A stretch of DNA of 64,000 bases, taken from NCBI GenBank assembly GCA_003225315.1, contig QHZD01000019.1:62001-126000 (forward strand). Direction: 5' to 3'. Position numbers and translations under genes: made by a program. The stretch comes from Acidobacteriota bacterium. GTDB lineage: Bacteria; Acidobacteriota; Terriglobia; Acidiferrales; UBA7541. Below the pieces are notes generated by a model that saw only the letters and a program-made list of their open reading frames with translations, made no database searches and was not told where the DNA came from. The number at the start of each line of letters is the position of its first letter. The stretch's first letter is position 1. This document shows positions 1-8,517 of the stretch, piece after piece.

Positions 1-1141
1 TGTCGATAATCCGTTGCCAGCGGCCAACTCCATCAGCAATCTCGTCGATGTAGTCATCGCGGAGGCGTTCGTTCAATGCCGTCAAGGCTGGCACATTTTT
101 CTTGATGATTTTTCCGCCCACGACTTCAGAGACAGGGTATTCCGCATCCGTCAGCACGTGGTCGTCATCCAGTTTGGTCTCACGGAAGCGTCCTTTGAGG
201 CCGCTGGTGAAATAGTTCGCGGCATTTGAGGAGACATCGGACCCGTAAAGATCAAGCGTCACGCTGTAGTGAAAATTCAGGTATCTCTGAATCGTTTGCA
301 GATCGATGACTCCCAGCGCACGCATTTCTGACGGATCCTCCACTTTGTGTTCCTTCATCACTTCGCAAGTCCGCTGAATAATGCGGCCGACTCCGGTTTC
401 ACCAACAAACATGTGGTGGGCTTCCTCAGTCAGCATGAAGCGGCAAGTGCGGGCCAGCGGATCAAAGCCGGATTCCGCGAGGGCGCAAAGTTGAAACTTC
501 CCATCACGGTCAGTGAAAAACGTAAACATATAAAAGGCCAGCCAGTCCGGCGTGGGCTCGTTGAATGCGCCAAGGATACGCGGATTATCGGCGTCTCCAG
601 ACCGCCGCGCCAGCAAGGATTCGGCTTCCTCACGGCCATCGCGTCCGAAGTAGCGGTGCAGCAAGTACACCATGGCCCATAGGTGGCGCCCTTCTTCGAC
701 GTTTACCTGAAAAATGTTCCGCAGGTCGTACATTGAGGGACAACTTGCCCCCAGCATCCGTTGTTGTTCCACGGAAGCCGGTTCCGTATCGCCCTGCGTA
801 ACGATCACACGGCGTAAGGTCGAGCGGTATTCGCCGGGCACTTCCTGCCAGGCCGGCTGTCCTTTGTGGATTCCGAAACTCACTTCGCGCTTCTCGTCGC
901 GCGGCTGCAGGAAAATCCCCCAGCGGTATTCGGGCATCTTCACGTAGCCGAATTGCGCCCAGCCGTCGGGCTCCACACTGATCGCCGTTCGCAGATATAC
1001 CTCATAGTTGTGGCTCTCGTTCGGCCCCATGTCATACCACCAGCCCATGTAGGCAGGCTGCCAGTGCTCAAGGGCGCGCTGCAGGACGCGGTCCCTGCCC
1101 AAATCGACGTTGTTCGGGATTTTTTCCGTGTAATTAATCAT
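1..1141 (-). CDS. boxB: Benzoyl-CoA 2,3-epoxidase oxygenase subunit BoxB (3' end beyond window)
   Basis: BoxB is the di-iron oxygenase that, with the reductase BoxA, epoxidises the ring of benzoyl-CoA in the aerobic hybrid pathway (cytoplasm). The frame is open from an ATG at 1141 to the window edge, giving about 380 of the roughly 475 residues usual for the family. Two EExxH-type iron-ligand motifs are readable (EEGRH near residue 167 and EEAHH near residue 246), as in ferritin-like carboxylate di-iron enzymes. The N-terminal sequence with its Trp- and Tyr-rich WWYDMGPNESHNYEVY stretch matches BoxB well. It lies 38 nt after boxC and is most likely co-transcribed with boxR and boxC. BoxA is not seen and may lie just beyond the left edge. 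The missing C-terminus is due to the window boundary, not to a mutation. Confidence 0.95.
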   Translation of the reverse strand, partial: MINYTEKIPNNVDLGRDRVLQRALEHWQPAYMGWWYDMGPNESHNYEVYLRTAISVEPDGWAQFGYVKMPEYRWGIFLQPRDEKREVSFGIHKGQPAWQEVPGEYRSTLRRVIVTQGDTEPASVEQQRMLGASCPSMYDLRNIFQVNVEEGRHLWAMVYLLHRYFGRDGREEAESLLARRSGDADNPRILGAFNEPTPDWLAFYMFTFFTDRDGKFQLCALAESGFDPLARTCRFMLTEEAHHMFVGETGVGRIIQRTCEVMKEHKVEDPSEMRALGVIDLQTIQRYLNFHYSVTLDLYGSDVSSNAANYFTSGLKGRFRETKLDDDHVLTDAEYPVSEVVGGKIIKKNVPALTALNERLRDDYIDEIADGVGRWQRIID

Positions 1142-1179
1142 TGCGATTCCCCCAGGGCTCCAGACTCAAACCCGTTCAT

Positions 1180-2862
1180 TCACACTCTTTCCCAACTGAA
1201 TTTCACCGGCGCTCCAGTTCCATACACTTTGAGCGCACCACTCGCACCGACGGCGTTCGGGCGGTTGAATATCCAGTTTTGCCATGCGGAAAGCCGGCCG
1301 AAGATCCGCGTTTCCATCGTTTCTCCGGGTCCGAACCGCAGATTTGCTTCAAGTCCCGTCAAAGCGTCGGGCGATTGCGCGGCGCGCGATTCGATGGCTT
1401 GGCGAATTTCATCTTCCCAGTCGAGATCATCGGGCGCGGCCGTAACCAAGCCAGCTTCCAGTGCCTCGCGCGCAGAAAGGTTTTTTCCAATCCCTGAGCG
1501 CAAATTGTCGATATGCGTCTCATCGTTGTAGAATCGCGCTGTCAGCCGAGAGAGCCTGTTCACCATTGGGAGCGCCCCGAAATTCATTTTTGAAAGCGTC
1601 ATGCTTGGGGCATCCCCGCTTTCCTGCGTATCGCGCATGTAGACGCGGTCGGCTGCGAGAGCCAATTCCAGCAATGTGCCGGCAAAGCAGGATCCGGGTT
1701 CAACGATTGCGTAGATGGAACGGGACGTGACATCGATTCGCGCAAACGTTCGTCGCATCATTCCCAGAACTTCGCGAACGAACCAATTCCGCTGGTGATT
1801 CAAAAGGAATTCGTCGATCGTAAGAACGACGTCTGGGTTTCCCGTAGTTTTAAAAATCCAAAGTCCCAAATCCGGTTCGTTGGCACGTAGATTCAGAATG
1901 GCATCATCCAGCTCACGCGCCATTTGCAGCGGCCACCAATTCGAACCTGCTGCAATAACCTTTTCAAATGTATCTTCGGCAATGGAGTCCGGACCGCGGA
2001 CCGTAATGGTTGCGGTACGCGCTTCGCGATTGCATTGCACTTCGACGTATTCGTAGTGCACTCCGGCTTCATCGATTGTGCGCTTCAGCGGCGTCAGAGC
2101 TACTCCCTTTGCTCCGGCAGGCCGATCGCTTTCTTCAGCAAATTTCAATGCGCGCTGTTTGATGTGTTCCGCAAACTGCTGCGGTTTGACGGCGTCATCG
2201 ACCAGCCGCCATTCTTTTGCACGTTGACCGCGAACGCCGTCCGAATTCGTGCAGAACATGTCGGCATGGTCGCGGCGCACTTTGCGCTTGTCCGTCACGC
2301 GTGTCAATCCGCCCGTTCCGGGCAAAACGCCCAGCAACGGGAGCTCCGGCAGACTGACCGCCGAAGAGCGGTCGTCCACAAGAATGATTTCGTCGCAAGC
2401 CAGCGCCAGTTCATAACCGCCTCCGGCGGTCGTTCCATTGCAGGCGGCAATAAACTTCAGTCCGGAGTGCGCGCTTGCGTCCTCAATCCCGTTCCGCGTC
2501 TCATTCGTGAATTTGCAGAAATTCACTTTCCACGCGTGCGAAGAAAGCCCCAGCATATAAATGTTAGCGCCAGAGCAAAAAATACGGTTCTTCGCGCTGG
2601 TGATGATGACCGAGCGAATCTCCGGATGTTCGAATCGAATGCGCTGCAGGGCGTCGTGCAGCTCGATGTCCACGCCGAGATCATAGGAATTCAATTTCAG
2701 CTTGTAGCCCGGTCGGATTCCGCCGTCTTCAGCAACGTCCATCGTCAACGTCGCTATTGGACCGTCAAACGCGAGACGCCAATGCTTGTATCTCGAAGGA
2801 TCGGTCTGGAAATCAACAGCCTCTTGCTTCGCCTTAGATTCTTGAGTCGTGACAACGTCCAC
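1180..2862 (-). CDS. boxC: Benzoyl-CoA-dihydrodiol lyase BoxC
   Basis: BoxC hydrolytically opens the 2,3-epoxybenzoyl-CoA ring, giving 3,4-dehydroadipyl-CoA semialdehyde and formate. The 560-residue protein has the family's usual length and an enoyl-CoA-hydratase/crotonase fold in its N-terminal half, with the oxyanion-hole stretches SAKNRIFCSGANIYML and NGTTAGGGYELALACDEI and a following GVLPGTGGLTRV. A second, more divergent crotonase-like half follows, as is known for this family. The start is GTG at 2862, supported by a GGAGG Shine-Dalgarno 5 nt upstream. Only 9 nt separate it from the boxR stop, so boxR and boxC are surely one transcript. It is almost certainly controlled by the operator ahead of boxR. 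Confidence 0.95.
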   Translation of the reverse strand: MDVVTTQESKAKQEAVDFQTDPSRYKHWRLAFDGPIATLTMDVAEDGGIRPGYKLKLNSYDLGVDIELHDALQRIRFEHPEIRSVIITSAKNRIFCSGANIYMLGLSSHAWKVNFCKFTNETRNGIEDASAHSGLKFIAACNGTTAGGGYELALACDEIILVDDRSSAVSLPELPLLGVLPGTGGLTRVTDKRKVRRDHADMFCTNSDGVRGQRAKEWRLVDDAVKPQQFAEHIKQRALKFAEESDRPAGAKGVALTPLKRTIDEAGVHYEYVEVQCNREARTATITVRGPDSIAEDTFEKVIAAGSNWWPLQMARELDDAILNLRANEPDLGLWIFKTTGNPDVVLTIDEFLLNHQRNWFVREVLGMMRRTFARIDVTSRSIYAIVEPGSCFAGTLLELALAADRVYMRDTQESGDAPSMTLSKMNFGALPMVNRLSRLTARFYNDETHIDNLRSGIGKNLSAREALEAGLVTAAPDDLDWEDEIRQAIESRAAQSPDALTGLEANLRFGPGETMETRIFGRLSAWQNWIFNRPNAVGASGALKVYGTGAPVKFSWERV

Positions 2863-2871
2863 GAGATCCTC

Positions 2872-3783
2872 CTACAGCAAATTCGCTTGTAATGATGTCT
2901 TCAATCTAGAAAAACTTTCTTCCACGGAACTGCACGAAGTGTCGAGCTCCATGTCTGCTTGCCGGTAGAGCGGCTCCCGAGCCTCGAGTATCCGCCGCAG
3001 GTCTTCCATTGCCTGATCGTTCCCCGCGATAGCACGAAAATCCCCCTGCTCAAGCACGCGCGACATGTGCTCCTCCGGCTGGGCCTTAATCCAAATCGTG
3101 TAGCAATGCGCGAGGAGGTAGTCAAAGGTTTCTTTTTCAGAAACCATTCCTCCACCCACAGACAAAACCGCGCTTTCGTGCTCACTGAGCACTTTCGTCA
3201 GGGTGCGCTGCTCGATTGCTCGATACCCGGATTGTCCATAGAGCGAAAATATTTCTCCGAGCGGCATTCCCGTTTGCTTCTCGATTTCGCCATCCAGCTC
3301 GATGAAAGGGACGCGCAATTCCAGCGCCAGTTTTGATCCCAGAGTAGATTTGCCGGCTCCTCGCAGCCCGATCAATGCGATGCGCTTGCGGCGCGCGCTT
3401 TCCCCCGGGCTGAAGTCGCGCATCAGGCGAAAGAGCACATCCTCAAGGCGATGATTCGGGAGTCGTTCAAGGAATCGCCGGATCACCTGTTTTTCGGCGG
3501 TCTCTTCCGCTTCAGGCGCAAATAACTCGGCAAGCGAAGCGTGCAGAGCAGCCGCAATCCTGCGCAGCAATACGATCGAAACGTTTCCTTCTCCCGCTTC
3601 GAGCTGCGCGAGATGACGTTCCGAGACGTCCGATTCCTGCGCTACTGTCTTGCGCGTTATTCCCCGGAGGTTACGAAGTTGACGGACTCGCTTCCCAAGC
3701 ATGAGAAGGAAACCTTCATCGGGAATTGACGTGGTCCGGTGTAGACTCACAACCTTGGAATTCGGGCTTGCAGATGCGCTCAT
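2872..3783 (-). CDS. boxR: BoxR-type regulator: HTH domain plus shikimate-kinase-like benzoyl-CoA sensor
   Basis: This is a transcriptional regulator of benzoate degradation. An XRE-type helix-turn-helix lies at about residues 25-80 (GKRVRQLRNLRG, ESDVSERHLAQLEAGEGN). It is followed by a shikimate-kinase-like domain with a P-loop (GLRGAGKSTLGSKL), IELDGEIE and a VGGG loop. In the BzdR/BoxR family this second domain binds benzoyl-CoA as inducer rather than making shikimate-3-phosphate. The frame can also start at 3804, but that ATG lies inside the operator/-10 palindrome, so the ATG at 3783 (303 aa) is preferred. The leader would then be only about 13 nt, without a Shine-Dalgarno. It leads the boxR-boxC-boxB operon and is divergent from boxD. 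Function is inferred from domain architecture and neighbours. Confidence 0.92.
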   Translation of the reverse strand: MSASASPNSKVVSLHRTTSIPDEGFLLMLGKRVRQLRNLRGITRKTVAQESDVSERHLAQLEAGEGNVSIVLLRRIAAALHASLAELFAPEAEETAEKQVIRRFLERLPNHRLEDVLFRLMRDFSPGESARRKRIALIGLRGAGKSTLGSKLALELRVPFIELDGEIEKQTGMPLGEIFSLYGQSGYRAIEQRTLTKVLSEHESAVLSVGGGMVSEKETFDYLLAHCYTIWIKAQPEEHMSRVLEQGDFRAIAGNDQAMEDLRRILEAREPLYRQADMELDTSCSSVEESFSRLKTSLQANLL

Positions 3784-3796
3784 GAGTTGCAACCGA

Positions 3797-3816
3797 ATAT
3801 GCATTATAATGCATAT
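3797..3816. promoter_or_regulatory. Probable BoxR operator: 20-bp perfect palindrome with TGCA-N6-TGCA
   Basis: A perfect 20-bp palindrome contains TGCA at 3800-3803 and 3810-3813 with a TTATAA spacer. TGCA repeats are the recognition core known for the BzdR/BoxR regulators. The palindrome covers the -10 hexamer of the boxR promoter, so bound BoxR would block its own operon. That it is the BoxR site is inferred from position and motif. Confidence 0.75.
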
Positions 3817-3833
3817 GCCGATGGTGGCGTCAA
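3803..3833 (-). promoter_or_regulatory. Candidate sigma-70 promoter of boxR-boxC-boxB
   Basis: Read on the minus strand, TTGACG (3833-3828) is followed after 19 bp by a consensus TATAAT (3808-3803) that lies inside the operator palindrome. Transcription would start near 3796, about 13 nt before the preferred boxR ATG at 3783. The spacer is slightly long. Confidence 0.55.
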
Positions 3834-4072
3834 CGCAGTTACTGCTTCTCGCCCGGAGTTTTCCATTAATTCAGGACAACAGTTCCTAATAACACGTTCA
3901 TAATCATGATGTTACAAATAGCCACAGAGTGCGAGACATTTCGATGAAGACCCTACTTCAACTGACATAGACATGCAGTATTATTCCGAGTTCTCTGTGC
4001 GTTCAGGATTTGGTTTTCACCTTTGGATGCTTATCCCGGGGCCGTGCTATTGAATCTAAAGGAGGCACTGCA

Positions 4073-5650
4073 ATGAAGCTGCTTAACTACGTGAGTGGTC
4101 AATGGCGCGAGGGTACGGGCCCTGGCGAGACCCTTATTGATCCGGTCACCGGAGAGGAACTTGCGAGGATATCTTCGCAGGGAATCGACATCGAAGCTGC
4201 TCTCGCGTTTGCACGAACTCGCGGGGGACCTGCGCTTCGTCAGTTCACCTATGCTCAGCGCGCTGAAATGCTGGGCAAGATCGCCGATGTCCTGGCGGCA
4301 AACCACGACGAATATTTTCGGATCTCGCTATTGAACCTTGGAGCAAACCAAGCCGACGCGTCCTTCGATGTGGACGGCGCGATTTACACCATGAAGTACT
4401 ACGCGAAAATCGGCCGTGCGCTGGCGGACGGAAAGATGTTGAAGGAAGGCTCCCCTATTCCGCTGTCGAAGACTAACGTGTTTGCCGGGCAGCATTTTCT
4501 GATGCCTGCAAAAGGCGCGGCCGTTTTCATCAATGCATTCAACTTTCCCGCCTGGGGTTTCTGCGAAAAGGCTGCGCCCGCACTGCTGTCTGGTGTCCCA
4601 GTTGTGGTGAAGCCTGCTTCCCCCACGGCCTGGCTCACGCAACGGATGGTGGAAGATATCGTGAAAGCAGGGATCTTGCCGGAAGGGGCAATTTCTATCG
4701 TCTGTGGCTCTGCTCGCGACTTATTGGGCCATGTTCGGGAAGAGGACATCGTTTCCTTTACAGGCTCAGCGGATACCGCCGCGCGCATTCGGTCTCATGT
4801 GAATGTCCTGCGCCGTTCCGTTCGGGTGAACATTGAGGCTGACAGCATCAACTCCGCTATTCTCGGGGCCGATTGCTCTCCCGGGACGGACCCGTTCGAG
4901 CTTCTTACAAAAGAAGTTGTCCGAGAGATGACCCTCAAAGCCGGCCAGAAGTGCACGACTATCCGCCGCGTCATGGTTCCTCGCCAGCATCTCAAAGCCT
5001 TTGGTGATGCCGTCGCGGCACGCCTGGCTTCGATGAAAGTGGGTAATCCCAGGAACTCCGAAGCGAAAGTGGGCCCGGTCGTGAACAAAAGGCAGCAGTC
5101 CTCTTGCTTTGAAGGACTGGACAAATTGAAAGAGGAATGCGAAGTACTCTTTGGCGGAGACAAGGATTTCCAGCCTCTAGATGCTGATCCACAAAAGTCC
5201 GCTTTTGTTCAACCTGCACTTCTGTCTTGCAAGAATGGGCTCGATGCAAAATATGTTCATGACCTCGAAGTTTTCGGCCCGGTGGCGACTCTTGTGCCTT
5301 ACGAAGGTCTGGGGGACCTTATCGCCATCACGCGCCGAGGGTTAGGGTCACTCGTTGCCTCGGTTTTTTCCGACGACGCGAGTTTCACCCGTGAAACAAT
5401 CCTTGGAATTGGGGATCTCCATGGAAGAATCCTGGCAGTTAGTTCAGCCGTCGGCGCGCAGCATACGGGGCACGGCAACGTCGTGCCCAGCTGCTTGCAT
5501 GGAGGTCCCGGCAGAGCTGGGGGCGGCGAAGAACTTGCCGGTTTGCGCGCCTTGTTGCTTTACCATCGCAGATTCGTTGTACAAGGGCCCGTTGATTGCG
5601 TCACTGACTTGACGGGACTCTGTGCCGACACTGCCTCTTTGTATTCGTAA
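4073..5650 (+). CDS. boxD: 3,4-dehydroadipyl-CoA semialdehyde dehydrogenase BoxD
   Basis: This NADP-dependent aldehyde dehydrogenase oxidises 3,4-dehydroadipyl-CoA semialdehyde, the BoxC product, to the acid. The fold is that of the PaaZ/BoxD branch: INAFNFPAWGF near residue 150, a cofactor-binding FTGSAD near residue 230, and the catalytic cysteine in LKAGQKCTTIRR (Cys294). An upstream in-frame ATG exists at 4010, but the ATG at 4073 has a strong AAAGGAGG Shine-Dalgarno just before it and the expected MKLLNYVSGQW start, giving 525 residues, the family's usual size. It is divergent from boxRCB. A TATTAT hexamer at 3979-3984 could be its -10, with a lone TGCA at 3974-3977, but no good -35 is visible. 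The C-terminal ~25 residues look less conserved. Confidence 0.93.
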   Translation: MKLLNYVSGQWREGTGPGETLIDPVTGEELARISSQGIDIEAALAFARTRGGPALRQFTYAQRAEMLGKIADVLAANHDEYFRISLLNLGANQADASFDVDGAIYTMKYYAKIGRALADGKMLKEGSPIPLSKTNVFAGQHFLMPAKGAAVFINAFNFPAWGFCEKAAPALLSGVPVVVKPASPTAWLTQRMVEDIVKAGILPEGAISIVCGSARDLLGHVREEDIVSFTGSADTAARIRSHVNVLRRSVRVNIEADSINSAILGADCSPGTDPFELLTKEVVREMTLKAGQKCTTIRRVMVPRQHLKAFGDAVAARLASMKVGNPRNSEAKVGPVVNKRQQSSCFEGLDKLKEECEVLFGGDKDFQPLDADPQKSAFVQPALLSCKNGLDAKYVHDLEVFGPVATLVPYEGLGDLIAITRRGLGSLVASVFSDDASFTRETILGIGDLHGRILAVSSAVGAQHTGHGNVVPSCLHGGPGRAGGGEELAGLRALLLYHRRFVVQGPVDCVTDLTGLCADTASLYS

Positions 5651-5716
5651 ACGCGCTGCCTTCTCTAAGGAAAATGCGACCATAGCCTGAAATTTTTTGC
5701 CGAGGGCCATCCAACT

Positions 5717-8452
5717 ATGCCACGAACCCAGACGACTGAAGACCGCCGGCTCGAAGAAGCGCGCGCCCGCAAGAAGCATTGGAAGCGCTGGGGGCCTTAT
5801 CTTTCTGAGCGGCAGTGGGGAACGGTCCGCGAGGATTACAGCCCCGGCGGCACGGCTTGGGAATATTTTCCGCACGACCACGCGCGTTCCCGCGCCTACC
5901 GCTGGGGAGAAGACGGCATCGGCGGGATCAGCGACCGTCACCAGATGATGTGTTTCGGACTGGCGCTTTGGAATGGGCGTGACTCCATCTTGAAAGAGCG
6001 CCTCTTCGGCCTCACCGGAAATCAGGGCAATCACGGCGAGGACGTGAAGGAGTATTACTTCTACCTCGATTCAACTCCGACTCACAGCTACATGCGCATG
6101 TTGTACAAGTATCCGCAAGCCGAATTTCCGTATCAGACTTTGCTCGATGAGAATCGCCGGCGGGGACGCAGCCAGCCGGAATTCGAATTGCTCGACACCG
6201 GTGTTTTTGGTGAAAACCGCTACTTCGACCTCTTCGTTGAATACGCCAAAGCCGACGTCGAGGACATTCTGATCCGAATCACAGCGGTGAATCGCGGCCC
6301 GGAATCCGCTACATTGCACCTGCTGCCCCAATTCTGGTTTCGAAACACATGGGCCTGGGGCAGGGACCTACGCCGCCCGGTGGCCCGAAAAGCCGCTTTC
6401 ATACCTGGAAGTGCCTGTGCGGAATTACAACATTGGCAGTACGGCAAGCGCTGGCTGCTGTGCGGCGGGCAGCCCGAGTTGCTTTTCACGGAAAATGAAA
6501 CGAATAGTGCGCGTCTCTTCAGCGTAGGAAATCGCTCACCCTATGTGAAAGACGCTTTCCACGAATATGTGATTCATAGCAACAAAGCCGCGGTCAACCC
6601 CGGGCAGATGGGAACGAAAATGGCTGCCTATTACTTGTTGCAACTTGCCCCCAGCCAGTCCGCCACTCTCAAACTGCGACTCACCGATATAGAACCGCTT
6701 AGCGGGATGGACCCGAACTCCGCAATGGTCGGGATCATCTCGTCGCCCGGACACGCTGAGCGCGCCGAAGGCGTTCCCGCCACCAATGACTTTGAAGGCG
6801 GATTCGACGGACTTTTCGCAACGCGCCAAAAGGAAGCTGAAGAGTTTTACGCTGCAAGGATTCCCAAAGATCTTTCCGAGGACGCGAAGGCCGTAATGCG
6901 GCAATCGTTTTCAGGAATGCTCTGGTCCAAGCAGTTTTATCACTACGATGTTCGAACTTGGCTTGAAGGCGATCCTGGTGGCTCCCCGCCACCCCCAGAG
7001 CGCTGGCACGGCCGCAACAAGGATTGGACGCATCTTTACAACGAAGACATTCTGTCCATGCCGGATAAATGGGAATATCCGTGGTACGCAGCGTGGGACC
7101 TCGCGTTTCACTGTATTCCCCTGGCGCTCGTCGATCCCGATTTCGCCAAGGATCAGCTCATCCTTCTTTTGCGCGAGTGGTACATGCACCCCAACGGCCA
7201 ATTGCCCGCCTACGAATGGGCTTTCAGCGATGTCAACCCTCCGGTTCATGCCTGGGCCGCATGGCGTGTTTACAAAATCGAGCGGCGCATGCGCGGTGTG
7301 GCCGACCGTGGTTTTCTCGAAAGGGTGTTTCACAAATTACTCTTGAATTTCACCTGGTGGGTCAACCGCAAGGATCCCGACGGCGCGAATATCTTTGAGG
7401 GAGGATTCCTCGGCCTCGATAACATCGGTGTCTTTGACCGTTCCGCGCCTCTCCCGACCGGAGGCCACCTCGAACAGTCTGACGGGACCAGTTGGATGGG
7501 CATGTACTGCCTCAATATGTTGGCGATCGCCCTGGAATTGGCCAAAGAAGATCCTGCTTATGAAGACGTCGCCAGCAAGTTTTTCGAGCATTTCGTTTAC
7601 ATCGCTCGCGCCCTGAACGATTTCGGCATCGGCGGGATGTCCCTCTGGGACGATGCCGATGGCTTTTACTATGACGTCTTAAAGCTTCCGAACGGAGAAG
7701 AGCATTTCTTGAAAATCCGTTCCATGGTTGGATTGATCCCGCTATTTGCAGTAGAGACCCTCGAGCCGGAGATCGTCGATCGCCTCCCAGGCTTCAAGCG
7801 CCGCATGCAATGGTTTATTGACAATCATCCGGATGTTTCCGAGCACATCGAAATGACGGAACATTCTGCGCGAGGCGTACGGCGTCTCCTCTCTCTCGTC
7901 AACCGCAAGCGCCTCAAGCGCGTGCTCAGCCGCATGCTCGACGAAACCGAATTCCTTTCGCCCTACGGAGTGCGCGCCCTTTCGCGTTACCATAAGGAAC
8001 ATCCGTACGAAGTGCAAGTGAACGGAATGACGAACCGCGTCGAGTATGAGCCGGGCGAATCCACGACCGGCCTCTTCGGCGGGAATTCAAACTGGCGCGG
8101 CCCCATCTGGTTTCCCGTCAACTACCTGCTGGTGGAATCGCTGCAAAAATTTCATCATTACTTCGGGGAAGATTTCAAAGTGGAGTGCCCCACGAATTCC
8201 AGAACCGAGTCCGATCTCTGGCAGGTAGCCGCGGAAATTTCCCGGCGGTTGATTCGCATTTTTCTTCGCGATTCAAGCGGGCGTCGGCCCGTGGCTGGCG
8301 CTACTCAGCTTTTTCAGAGCGACCCGCACTGGCGCGACCTCATCCTTTTCTACGAATGCTTTCATGGCGACGATGGCTCGGGGATTGGCGCCAGCCATCA
8401 AACCGGCTGGACCGGCCTGGTCGCAAAGCTGATCGAACAGAGTGGCGAATAA
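5717..8452 (+). CDS. GH63 / MGH1-like glycoside hydrolase (glucosidase)
   Basis: This 911-residue protein without a signal peptide matches the bacterial glucosidase family related to GH63 (mannosyl-oligosaccharide-glucosidase-like, MGH1-like domain). Family features are the N-terminal [20 protein letters not shown] start, an N-terminal beta-sandwich region (residues about 30-320) and a C-terminal (alpha/alpha)6 barrel with [29 protein letters not shown] and [18 protein letters not shown]. Such enzymes cleave alpha-glucosidic bonds in oligosaccharides or glucosyl-compatible solutes; the exact substrate cannot be told from sequence. It is followed after 65 nt by an amylo-alpha-1,6-glucosidase gene on the same strand, which points to glycogen, maltodextrin or trehalose metabolism in the cytoplasm. 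A GAGGG lies about 10 nt before the ATG. Confidence 0.85.
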   Translation: MPRTQTTEDRRLEEARARKKHWKRWGPYLSERQWGTVREDYSPGGTAWEYFPHDHARSRAYRWGEDGIGGISDRHQMMCFGLALWNGRDSILKERLFGLTGNQGNHGEDVKEYYFYLDSTPTHSYMRMLYKYPQAEFPYQTLLDENRRRGRSQPEFELLDTGVFGENRYFDLFVEYAKADVEDILIRITAVNRGPESATLHLLPQFWFRNTWAWGRDLRRPVARKAAFIPGSACAELQHWQYGKRWLLCGGQPELLFTENETNSARLFSVGNRSPYVKDAFHEYVIHSNKAAVNPGQMGTKMAAYYLLQLAPSQSATLKLRLTDIEPLSGMDPNSAMVGIISSPGHAERAEGVPATNDFEGGFDGLFATRQKEAEEFYAARIPKDLSEDAKAVMRQSFSGMLWSKQFYHYDVRTWLEGDPGGSPPPPERWHGRNKDWTHLYNEDILSMPDKWEYPWYAAWDLAFHCIPLALVDPDFAKDQLILLLREWYMHPNGQLPAYEWAFSDVNPPVHAWAAWRVYKIERRMRGVADRGFLERVFHKLLLNFTWWVNRKDPDGANIFEGGFLGLDNIGVFDRSAPLPTGGHLEQSDGTSWMGMYCLNMLAIALELAKEDPAYEDVASKFFEHFVYIARALNDFGIGGMSLWDDADGFYYDVLKLPNGEEHFLKIRSMVGLIPLFAVETLEPEIVDRLPGFKRRMQWFIDNHPDVSEHIEMTEHSARGVRRLLSLVNRKRLKRVLSRMLDETEFLSPYGVRALSRYHKEHPYEVQVNGMTNRVEYEPGESTTGLFGGNSNWRGPIWFPVNYLLVESLQKFHHYFGEDFKVECPTNSRTESDLWQVAAEISRRLIRIFLRDSSGRRPVAGATQLFQSDPHWRDLILFYECFHGDDGSGIGASHQTGWTGLVAKLIEQSGE

Positions 8453-8517
8453 CGCATCAGAACGCTGATGTTTACGGGCGTTCACAGATTCACCTCTCTG
8501 CGGCCAAGGAGCGGCCA

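Noticed and set aside
2872-3783. Shikimate kinase (aroK) call for the P-loop domain
   Set aside because: The domain is fused to an XRE helix-turn-helix and sits in a benzoate operon; this is the BoxR architecture, in which the domain senses benzoyl-CoA.
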